Below, in pieces: positions 1 to 7,600 of a stretch of 15,017 nt of DNA. The stretch's first letter is position 1; each line of letters opens with the position of its first letter. Made by a program: the position numbers and the translations under genes. Source of the stretch: Stramenopiles sp. TOSAG23-2. Taxonomy: Eukaryota; Sar. The notes below the pieces were generated by a model that was given only the letters and a program-made list of their open reading frames with translations, was not told the DNA's origin and ran no database searches. The stretch covers positions 1-15,017 of the forward strand of contig LT649732.1 in the NCBI GenBank assembly GCA_900128395.1, written 5' to 3'.

Positions 1-32
1 CTTTTCTTGGCTAAAAAGGACAATCCAGACAT
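1..32 (-). CDS. Possible 5' end of a CIR-N-terminal-domain-like gene (partial)
   Basis: Read on the minus strand from an ATG at position 32, the window edge encodes MSGLSFLAKK followed by AG, which fits a following Ser or Arg. This resembles the extreme N-terminus of proteins with the CIR N-terminal domain (splicing-associated, Cwc25-like and related), which begin with a short hydrophobic segment followed by a Lys-Lys-Ser-Trp-His stretch. Only ten codons are visible, so the match rests on a very short motif. The bases just upstream include ctttatagac, which could act as a TATA-like element. The competing reading is a plus-strand frame open from position 1 to a TGA at 136-138. It runs into TA-repeat sequence and resembles nothing I recognise. 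The neighbouring sequence to the left would settle it. Confidence 0.3.
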   Translation of the reverse strand, partial: MSGLSFLAKK

Positions 33-669
33 GATGATTGATACGAAATTGTCTATAAAGTGGATGGGTATAGTTGTATATATATATATATATATGCTAA
101 ATTGCCGTCTTGTTGATATTAATATATTATTGTATTGATGTTGTATTCTGATCTCTCTATGTATTATATTATCTCTTATAAATATATATTATATATACAT
201 TATGATATATTAGTGCATTCCAGGCATTAGGCGATCGAGAAGAAAGATTAGTAGTAGAGGCAGAGAGATGATGATGATTTTATTTTTTAGTGATTATTTT
301 AGGATGGGCACATCATGGATGTATTATTAATTATGTGCTTATGTATATTTATTATACAATAGCTGGATAGCTATTGAATACACTCCTAGAGTACAATGTA
401 TTCCTATTAGCCAGGTTAGCATTATTACACCAGGTAATGCCGTAGCATGAAATGAGAATCATCTCCTCATCATCGTATATATAATAAAATAATAAATAAT
501 TTCAATATATATATTTATTATTCACTTTCAAACCATCTTATAATCTACATCGTACCTGAAGAGATAGAAGAAGAGATAAATTAAAAATAGAGATATTATA
601 CATATATAGAAGACACAACAGACAAAAGACAAAGAAAACAATAATATATATAAACAAATATAATTAATT
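33..669. other. Intergenic region with TA microsatellite and GAT-rich leader
   Basis: No convincing gene is seen here. The stretch holds a (TA)n run at about 77-95, a second AT-dense block near 181-205, and a stretch at about 350-445 that is less AT-biased and can fold (described separately). The last 60 bases before the protease start are A-rich, with tatataaa near 646, as expected of a leader or promoter in an AT-rich genome. If the minus-strand start at 32 is real, this is a divergent promoter region. Confidence 0.5.
357..440. other. Cluster of inverted repeats able to fold, possible structured RNA
   Basis: Three perfect inverted repeats lie back to back. CAATAGCT (357-364) pairs with AGCTATTG (369-376) around a four-base loop. 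GAATACA (376-382) pairs with TGTATTC (397-403). GCATTA (419-424) pairs with TAATGC (435-440). An alternative longer hairpin pairs CTGG (363-366) with CCAG (411-414) and ATAG (367-370) with CTAT (404-407) outside the GAATACA stem. No tRNA T-loop motif, snoRNA boxes or Pol III terminator could be placed with confidence, so no RNA family is claimed. It could equally be a palindromic regulatory patch. Confidence 0.15.
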
Positions 670-2124
670 ATGACATCATTTGGAACACCTGTTAAAAATA
701 ATAATAATAACAATGAATTAGTTGTAAAAAAACGACGAAGTACATCAACAAAAGGAACGCCAACACACAAACTAAGAAAATTTGTCATTTCTAATAATAA
801 AGATAATGAAATTTATAGTTCTTCATCCAATATACGACGAAGTACATCAACAAAAGGAACGCCAACACACAAACTAAGAAAATTTGTCATTTCTAATAAT
901 AAAGATAATGAAATTTATAGTTCTTCATCCAATATAGGTAATTCAAAATTAATAGCTAAAATATTGACAGGTAAATCATCGAAAAAAATAGTTTTGCATC
1001 AAAAACCAAAGAATGGGGACGAGATTAAAATTGAATTCGGAATAGATGATGTATCAAAAATTGAAGTACAAGAAACTGCATTAAAAGGTGGCTCCCAAGT
1101 TGCTTGTAAATTACTAGTGGATAGTCTACCACGCCCAAGTAAATCTTTACCTAAAATATTCAATGAAATTAATGATGATGATGATGATTATTCATCAATT
1201 CAAATTGAACTATTGTTTTTAGGTCGCGATGAATTGAATAAATTTCATAATACAATCAATGAACGATCAGATTGGTTACGCGAACATTTAGTTATATCAC
1301 CCTCACCAACAAAAGATGAAAATGATGATTTGAATCAACAACTGTCTCAAATGTCAATAAATAATAATAAACCACGCAGTGCTTCATATGTTGCCGAAGC
1401 ATATATTCCATTAATTGTTCGAATTGTTTGCTTAACAGATGATTATATACCATTTAATATTGGTACTGGATTTTTTGTTGATCATCCAAATAAAAAAGAT
1501 GGCACAAAATGTATTTGTACGGCAAAACATGTAGTATCGAGAATTGAAAATGGTATTGAACAAGTGAAGCATATATTTATTGGTGTCTCAGAATCTATTG
1601 ATCAACCTCCAAGATGGAAATATAATGTAAATATGAATACAATCGTTGGATCAAAAGGCGATGTAGCAGTTATGTTACTACATGAATATATCATGGAAAC
1701 AACACCTGAATCGAATATTACACGGAAAGGGGAACAAATTAATATAATAACAAAAAGTAACATGGAACAATTTCAACAAAAAATGAAAAGTTTTAAAGGT
1801 ATAAAAATATACGAAAATACTATTAATAATAATATAGCAGCTTTAGAAAGTGTCATTTTAGGAGGCTTTCCAGGTGTTCCTTTACAAGGTCAATTAAAAA
1901 AAAATATTTCATTTTTGCATACTAATGTTAGTGGAATGGAAACTAATAATAATATAAATTATATTAAATTACAACCAAATGCAACAGGTGGTGATTCTGG
2001 ATCTCCTGTTATATCATTAGTGAGTGAAAATTGTATTGGTGTACTTTCAATGACAAAAGGTAATATGGATTATGCTGAAACATATGATACAATAAATGCT
2101 TGTTTGCTTGAATTGGATATCTAG
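670..2124 (+). CDS. Trypsin-like serine protease with low-complexity N-terminal extension
   Basis: This 484-residue protein ends in a chymotrypsin-fold peptidase domain (about residues 250-484) of the Trypsin_2/S1-like class. The triad is visible in the right order: His287 in CTAKHVV, Asp331 in SKGDVAVML and Ser443 in TGGDSGSP, so it should be catalytically competent. No signal peptide is seen, so a cytosolic or nuclear role is more likely than secretion. Residues 1-90 are basic and Asn/Ser-rich and include a 34-residue unit repeated twice without change. Residues 95-205 are strand-rich with hydrophobic alternation and end in a helix (RDELNKFHNTI). This might be a PH-like domain, but that is a weak guess. 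The start is the first ATG after an A-rich leader. No PDZ domain follows the protease domain, unlike HtrA. The last 64 coding bases, including the TAG stop, are copied immediately downstream. Confidence 0.85.
   Translation: MTSFGTPVKNNNNNNELVVKKRRSTSTKGTPTHKLRKFVISNNKDNEIYSSSSNIRRSTSTKGTPTHKLRKFVISNNKDNEIYSSSSNIGNSKLIAKILTGKSSKKIVLHQKPKNGDEIKIEFGIDDVSKIEVQETALKGGSQVACKLLVDSLPRPSKSLPKIFNEINDDDDDYSSIQIELLFLGRDELNKFHNTINERSDWLREHLVISPSPTKDENDDLNQQLSQMSINNNKPRSASYVAEAYIPLIVRIVCLTDDYIPFNIGTGFFVDHPNKKDGTKCICTAKHVVSRIENGIEQVKHIFIGVSESIDQPPRWKYNVNMNTIVGSKGDVAVMLLHEYIMETTPESNITRKGEQINIITKSNMEQFQQKMKSFKGIKIYENTINNNIAALESVILGGFPGVPLQGQLKKNISFLHTNVSGMETNNNINYIKLQPNATGGDSGSPVISLVSENCIGVLSMTKGNMDYAETYDTINACLLELDI
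733..936. repeat. Exact in-frame tandem duplication, 102 bp x 2
   Basis: Units 733-834 and 835-936 are identical over 102 bp. The match extends only one base beyond the unit (position 732), so there is almost no microhomology at the junction. The unit is 34 codons, beginning RRSTSTKGTP and ending EIYSSSSNI, and lies inside the protease N-terminal extension. Because 102 is a multiple of three, the reading frame is kept. Confidence 0.97.
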
Positions 2125-2342
2125 ATTATATGTACCACACAATCTCGTACGAACCATGTGTATACGTGTTATGTAAAATTACATATATATAAAGGCATAA
2201 TTAATATGGATTATGCTGAAACATATGATACAATAAATGCTTGTTTGCTTGAATTGGATATCTAGATTATATGTACCACACAATCTCGTACGAACCATGT
2301 GTATACGTGTTATGTAAAATTACATATATATAAAGGCATAAT
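2061..2342. repeat. Exact tandem duplication, 141 bp x 2, spanning the protease stop codon
   Basis: Units 2061-2201 and 2202-2342 are identical, with mismatches immediately outside both ends, so there is zero junction microhomology. The first unit carries the last 64 coding bases of the protease gene, its TAG stop and 77 bases of 3' flank. The second unit leaves a non-translated copy of the C-terminal codons at 2202-2265, downstream of the real stop. The protein itself is unaffected, but the 3' untranslated region would be lengthened or its processing signals doubled. Confidence 0.97.
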
Positions 2343-2698
2343 GCTTTCATGTGTATGTGGATTTAAAGGATGTGTGTGTGTGTGTGTGTGTACATCATTT
2401 ATATTTTTATGAGCCCGGCGTTCAGCCCGTTCAACGAGCGCGCATGGAAGGATAGAAACCTACTTGTGCTTGTAGAGTATTAGTTTGCAGAGGTGCATTA
2501 GAGCTTTACTATAGTAGGATAGCATATTATTCTTGCGATTGAGTATTGAGCATATTACTTAACACGAGAAGTGTAAAATTATTATAACTTAGATTTTAAC
2601 CAATCGGTTTTTTTAAAGAATAAAAAATAGCGCACGAAAATATTTAATAATGTACGAACCGCATTTATATATCATATATATTTAAATATAAAAATCAT
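2343..2698. other. Intergenic region with (TG)10 microsatellite and a GC-rich patch
   Basis: This region lies between two convergent genes. It has a perfect TG dinucleotide run at 2371-2390, then a patch at about 2411-2455 that is far richer in G and C than anything nearby, then AT-rich sequence with a T7 tract near 2609. No ORF of note and no tRNA box B is present. The GC-rich patch could be part of a small non-coding RNA ending at the T tract, but no family is recognised. Confidence 0.4.
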
Positions 2699-3048
2699 AT
2701 TTTAATCCCAACATGTTAATCACTCTTTGAACCTTTTAAAATCTTTTGTTTTGCTAAAACAAATTCGTCTTCTGTTAACAATCCTTCTGCTTTCAATTTT
2801 GAAAGACTTATTAATTGATCTACAAACGATGGACCTTTGCTAACAGTTGTATTGCTTTTAGATGGAGGTAAAGATTTTAATCCCAACATGTTAATCACTC
2901 TTTGAACCTTTTAAAATCTTTTGTTTTGCTAAAACAAATTCGTCTTCTGTTAACAATCCTTCTGCTTTCAATTTTGAAAGACTTATTAATTGATCTACAA
3001 ACGATGGACCTTTGCTAACAGTTGTATTGCTTTTAGATGGAGGTAAAG
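2699..3048. repeat. Exact tandem duplication, 175 bp x 2, spanning the SHOCT gene stop codon
   Basis: Units 2699-2873 and 2874-3048 are identical, and mismatches begin at once on both sides. The right-hand unit contains the real 3' end of the minus-strand SHOCT gene, with its TAA at 2891-2893. The left-hand unit is a displaced copy of the same 3' end. The period is not a multiple of three, but because the stop codon lies within the intact unit the functional frame is untouched. Confidence 0.97.
2716..2873 (-). pseudogene. Duplicated C-terminal fragment (SHOCT) of the neighbouring gene
   Basis: This is the extra copy of the last codons of the SHOCT protein, created by the 175-bp tandem duplication. 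It encodes the complete SHOCT segment ending in KGSKSD and the same TAA stop at 2716-2718. It has no promoter or start codon of its own. An ATG at 2898 in the preceding unit would read through the junction into it and give a 60-residue SHOCT-only peptide, starting MINMLGLKSLPPSK. That could only be made by reinitiation just after the real stop, so it is most simply a 3' untranslated remnant. Confidence 0.6.
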
Positions 3049-3646
3049 TTTTAGGATGAATTTGATTTTGTTTTCTTGAAGTGTTGTTTGCTTCTTTTGT
3101 GTTTTCTTCTACTATTATTGTCGAATCTTTTTTATTTTCATTATTATTATTTCGACAGCATGTACAACAAAAAAAGTAATAAAAGAACCCATATGTTTGT
3201 ACAAAACACGAAACAAAGCAACTTTTAGACGAGCCCAAACAATTTCTACAACAATTGAAGCAACCACTCGATGATGATGGCCTATTAGTATTTGTTTTGT
3301 TTTTCTTATTACAGCAATAGCAACAATATTTATTACAACATAATATTTTAAAAAGATAATACGGAGAGACAATTATATTATAAACGATGTTTTCTATGTA
3401 CAAATAGATAGTTACCACGAGCCTGGCATCTATTAGAATGGCAAAAATGATTATTGGAATTAAGATAACAATCACTGGTATGATTGTACCTCTAGTATGC
3501 CACATTAACCACGTCGAAGATAATAGAATAATTGATATTATCACAACACCCAAATTTGATTCTAAAAGATTATCTCTTAACAATTCTACTAATTCATTTT
3601 TATTCTTTTCCAATAAATTTTCTTTTACAATACTTTCTTCATCCAT
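2891..3646 (-). CDS. Two-helix membrane protein with Cys-rich middle and C-terminal SHOCT domain
   Basis: The 251-residue product begins with an acidic amphipathic stretch (1-31). Two strongly hydrophobic segments follow (about 32-49 and 54-72), the second followed by another partly hydrophobic segment to about 99. Residues 103-165 contain 16 cysteines, largely as CC pairs beside the membrane, a pattern typical of S-palmitoylation sites, although metal binding cannot be excluded. A Ser/Asn/Lys-rich linker leads to a C-terminal SHOCT domain at about 216-245 (FVDQLISLSKLKAEGLLTED...), a short helical hairpin thought to mediate protein contacts. The function is unknown. Both ends of this gene lie inside separate exact tandem duplications, so its start region and its SHOCT domain each exist twice on the chromosome. 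The start at 3646 gives the only frame joined to the full body. Confidence 0.75.
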   Translation of the reverse strand: MDEESIVKENLLEKNKNELVELLRDNLLESNLGVVIISIILLSSTWLMWHTRGTIIPVIVILIPIIIFAILIDARLVVTIYLYIENIVYNIIVSPYYLFKILCCNKYCCYCCNKKNKTNTNRPSSSSGCFNCCRNCLGSSKSCFVSCFVQTYGFFYYFFCCTCCRNNNNENKKDSTIIVEENTKEANNTSRKQNQIHPKTLPPSKSNTTVSKGPSFVDQLISLSKLKAEGLLTEDEFVLAKQKILKGSKSD

Positions 3647-3960
3647 TTTTCAAATATTATTATACTATGTATTTTAATTTGTTTATTCGTTTGGCTGTAA
3701 TAAATGTACGATTTTTGCTTTGTATATATATATATGTAGATATGCTGTAAATATATCTTGTTGCGTCTATACTCCATTAACATATCCAATAAATTTTCTT
3801 TTACAATACTTTCTTCATCCATTTTTCAAATATTATTATACTATGTATTTTAATTTGTTTATTCGTTTGGCTGTAATAAATGTACGATTTTTGCTTTGTA
3901 TATATATATATGTAGATATGCTGTAAATATATCTTGTTGCGTCTATACTCCATTAACATA
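3609..3960. repeat. Exact tandem duplication, 176 bp x 2, spanning the SHOCT gene start codon
   Basis: Units 3609-3784 and 3785-3960 are identical, including a (TA) run, with one base of junction microhomology. Each unit carries the first 38 coding bases of the minus-strand SHOCT gene plus its upstream flank. The gene therefore has a second copy of its promoter-proximal sequence and first 12 codons directly upstream of the real start. The right end of the second unit is itself part of the next duplication (3902-4375). Confidence 0.97.
3625..3822 (-). other. Upstream ORF created by the duplicated start codon
   Basis: The displaced copy of the SHOCT gene start (ATG at 3822) opens a 65-codon frame that begins MDEESIVKENLL exactly like the real protein. 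It then runs through the former leader and stops at 3625-3627, inside the real gene. The two ATGs are 176 bp apart, so this frame is out of phase with the real gene and overlaps its start codon. If transcription begins upstream of the extra copy, this frame would be expected to depress translation of the true protein. If it begins in the inner leader copy, this frame is silent. It is not annotated as a gene. Confidence 0.5.
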
Positions 3961-4375
3961 TTTTTTCTCAATTCATTTATTATTTATTATGATTTCAATG
4001 ATGATTAGAAGACGACTATAAATAATTTCAATAATAATGCCATCTATGTAGATATATAGGGTAAAACGAAAACTAACAATACTGAAATACAATAAAGTAC
4101 AAATAGATATTTTTAAGATATTGCTAAATTATTATACAATATATATATGTAGATATGCTGTAAATATATCTTGTTGCGTCTATACTCCATTAACATATTT
4201 TTTCTCAATTCATTTATTATTTATTATGATTTCAATGATGATTAGAAGACGACTATAAATAATTTCAATAATAATGCCATCTATGTAGATATATAGGGTA
4301 AAACGAAAACTAACAATACTGAAATACAATAAAGTACAAATAGATATTTTTAAGATATTGCTAAATTATTATACA
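3902..4375. repeat. Exact tandem duplication, 237 bp x 2, intergenic, nested with the previous one
   Basis: Units 3902-4138 and 4139-4375 are identical with one base of extra match. Both are non-coding and AT-rich. The first 59 bp of the unit equal the last 59 bp of the 176-bp unit, so that segment occurs three times: 3726-3784, 3902-3960 and 4139-4197. Removing both duplications shrinks the gap between the SHOCT gene and the coiled-coil gene by 413 bp. The only other contents are poly-A/T tracts and short AATAAT/AATAAA-like runs. Confidence 0.97.
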
Positions 4376-4408
4376 AATTACACAACAACAACATTTCATC
4401 GATTCCGC

Positions 4409-4644
4409 GTATTAGTATCGCCAAGGCTTTGTTCAAGCATATTTCTTAAATCATTTAATTTTTTAGCATTTGACATTACTTGCCTTGAATTGTTATGATC
4501 CAATCTACGAGGTCTTCTGCTTTGTTGTATTAGTATCGCCAAGGCTTTGTTCAAGCATATTTCTTAAATCATTTAATTTTTTAGCATTTGACATTACTTG
4601 CCTTGAATTGTTATGATCCAATCTACGAGGTCTTCTGCTTTGTT
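4409..4644. repeat. Exact tandem duplication, 118 bp x 2, at the 3' end of the coiled-coil gene
   Basis: Units 4409-4526 and 4527-4644 are identical, and the match continues two bases further. The right unit encodes the C-terminal codons of the minus-strand coiled-coil protein. The left unit is a copy beyond the present stop. The junction itself supplies the present end: after GDTN the frame crosses into the second copy out of phase and stops after TTKQKTS. Confidence 0.96.
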
Positions 4645-7600
4645 GTTGTTCCTGTTGCTGTTGTGGATGCCTTTGAGGTTGTTGGGAACGACGTTGCCTT
4701 TCCACATATGTATCACGATTACTGAAACTTTTATTTATATTTGTAAGTTGAGCACTTGGTGAGCCCCATTGTGGTTGCCGAGGCGACATGGCGATTCCTA
4801 AGAACTTCTTCAAATTGTTGCCAAAAATTATACCATCGCCTTGTGGATCAACTGCTCTTAATAAATACGCTGCTTCATTGCCTGAAAATGCATAACCACT
4901 TTTACGCAATGATTCTCTGATTAAACGGGTAAATCTTGTATAGGATAATGATGGACTTGGTTGTACCATTAAAAATTTTCTAAACGTTGATGCAGAGGAT
5001 AATTTTGCCACTGTATTTAATTTCGCTTTCAATGTGCTAATATCACGCACGCCTAGCTCCTCAATTGGTGTTTGGCCAAATACAGGTGTACCATAACTCC
5101 TATTGCTACTACTACTAATACTATATGCAGTTGATGATGGTGTTGCTACGTTGAAATTGAATCCACCTGCATTACTGCTGCTTGCATCAAATCGATATTG
5201 CTGCTGCTTTCCTTCTTGCTGTTGTCGCTGTGGTGGTATACTATCATATTCCATAGCTGGAGAACCAAGGTTATCTTCCATACTTTCAATTTTGTTACTT
5301 TTTCCTGCATTACCACTCATCATTGGTGTATTCCAAGGTGATGTTTCTACCGCTTTAGTTTGTAAAACACGCGTTAAAATCATATTTCCGTTTGGAATGG
5401 AGTGACCGCACTCCCCAAAACGTTTAAATAAAAATGCCATTCTTTCTTCAACATATTGATATGGGCCACTCATTGTACTTGCGCAATTAACCAACAATTG
5501 AAGAAACATTTGAAAATTAATGCGCCCACGTCCTGTAGTTGAACTTGATTGTTTAAATAAAGCTTCGATTTGGCGACGAGACAGATGCCCTGTTACAAGA
5601 CCGCAATTTTTGCTGAAATTCATCCACCGTTCATAATCAATCCAGGGGTTTGAACTATTTGTATTTGCAAAATTTTTGTACAAATTAATAAACGAACGGC
5701 GATTATTATGGAAATAATCATTAATAACACTAGATTTTCTGGTATTATAAATATTTCTATCTAATATATAATGCTGCTTATGCCTTGGCGTTCTATTATC
5801 GGGACGGGTGCTGCTGTTGTGAGTTGCATTATTATTATCGCTGCGTCGGATCACATCGTTATTGCCTTCATCAGGCACCATCGATAAGAACTGGACAAAT
5901 TGATGGACATTAATTGTCTCATTATTATTGCTGTCTAATATTTTCAATAATCCAACAAGTTCAAACCCTTCCAAAATATTTAAGCTTAAACCAATTGTTT
6001 CTAATGTCTCAACAAACGCAACTATGTCTTTACCAAACTGCTTCTCGTTATCTGTAAAGACTAAATCTATTACTATATTATTTTTTCTACAATGATTTTG
6101 CATTTTTAATTGTATATTTTCCAATTCTTCCATTGTTATACCGACTTGTTCGTTATTGCTGTTGGATTTTTCTATGATTTCACCCTTTTCCTCTTGTCCC
6201 TCTTCTTCTTCTTCTTTTCTACTATTCGACGACGGTCTATTACTATATTGCTGTTGTTGCTGTACATTAAAATTGATTGGTGATCGTAATCTTGGACGCT
6301 TATTATTTCTATTTTTAACATCTGCCGTTTGCATCATGTCATTTCCACTTGTATTATTACCCCGACTATTTTTATTTTTATCAACATCTAAAACCCTTAA
6401 AGAATCTTCCATTACATCAATAACACTATTGACTAATACATCATCCTTCTCGCGGTTATTATTATTATTACCATTATAGCCTTTTTGTCTTCTAGATGCA
6501 ATTACTTGTTCTAAATTTTTCTCCGTGTTGCCCAATTTATCTTTTAAAGTTTGATTCGCTTCTTTCATTTTAGTCATTTGTTCCTCCAAGGTTAACACTT
6601 TTGTATTTAATGAACGATTTTGTTCTCTTAATTTCTTTTCAGTTCGGTCAAAATTTGAAATTTTTTCACTGACTCGAACAAATTCTTGTGTGATTTTACG
6701 AAGTGAGGCACCATGTAATTCTTCCTCTTGTTTGCGGCTAATCGTTATGCGATCGGCCATTTCACGATTTCTCAACATATTTGCATACATTATCCATTGA
6801 TCAAAGGCACGTTGTAATCTACGAGACATCCAACTTTTATCAACGCCATTGACTAAAAATACAGCTTTCACAGTATTAATATCTTTTTCCTTTTTAAGTA
6901 GTAATTTAGACAATGCAGAATTCCTAGATGGGGTTGTCGATTTAGTACGAGGTTTTGAACTACTGCCATTTTGCATGATGTTTGGCGACTTGGAATTACG
7001 ACCGCTGCTACCAGCATTGCGATCAATTGTCCCTGGAGATTTACGATCATCTGTACTTTTTTGCTGTTTTTGTTGATATTGCAATGAACTAAATATTTCA
7101 TCATATCCAACTGCATTAGATTTATCATATGGTATTTCAGATTTTGTTTGTCTATGAGTAGGATATAAATGTTTCTTCTCACTATCTTCAGCTTTTGATT
7201 GTCTATGAGTAGGATATAAATGTTTCTTCTCACTATCTTCATGCCCAGTTGACCTTGGACGTTGAGTTTGAGTATTTTGTACGACATTTTGTTTATGCTT
7301 TATATTAGTTGTAGTCACAGAACGTAATTTTTTATTCCCAACAACATTATCAATCGCTTGAAACTCTTCTTCTTGTGCCATAGTTATACTACGCGTATTT
7401 GTTTGTATACTCAAAGAGTCCGAAAAAGTTGTCGCAGATGTTGGTCTTTTCACCTGTGAATTTTGTGACGAACTTATATTATTAGTGACGGAAGTGTCAT
7501 TACTTGGTGCAATCAAAGTAATGGGAGCTTTTCTCTTACTATTTGGCACTACCAAGGTGTTTAAATTTGTATTATTTTGACTATTGCTTTTTTTGGTCGT

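Noticed and set aside
1-138. Plus-strand frame open from the window edge to TGA at 136
   Set aside because: The second half is TA-repeat-derived Tyr/Ile codons, and no family is recognisable. The minus-strand reading of the first 32 bases is more specific.
2716-2898. 60-residue SHOCT-only ORF as a separate gene
   Set aside because: It is the duplicated 3' end of the neighbouring gene. Its ATG is an accident at the duplication junction and it has no promoter.
3609-4375. Transposon or LTR ends
   Set aside because: Copies are adjacent, with no internal element, terminal inverted repeats, target-site duplication or transposase.
733-4644. Repeats as a CRISPR array or minisatellite
   Set aside because: Each unit differs in sequence and length, has exactly two copies and no spacers, and the DNA is eukaryotic.
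5103-5405. Antisense ORFs within the coiled-coil and channel genes
   Set aside because: They are Leu/Cys/Phe-rich shadows of Gln/Asn/Ser-rich codons on the coding strand.
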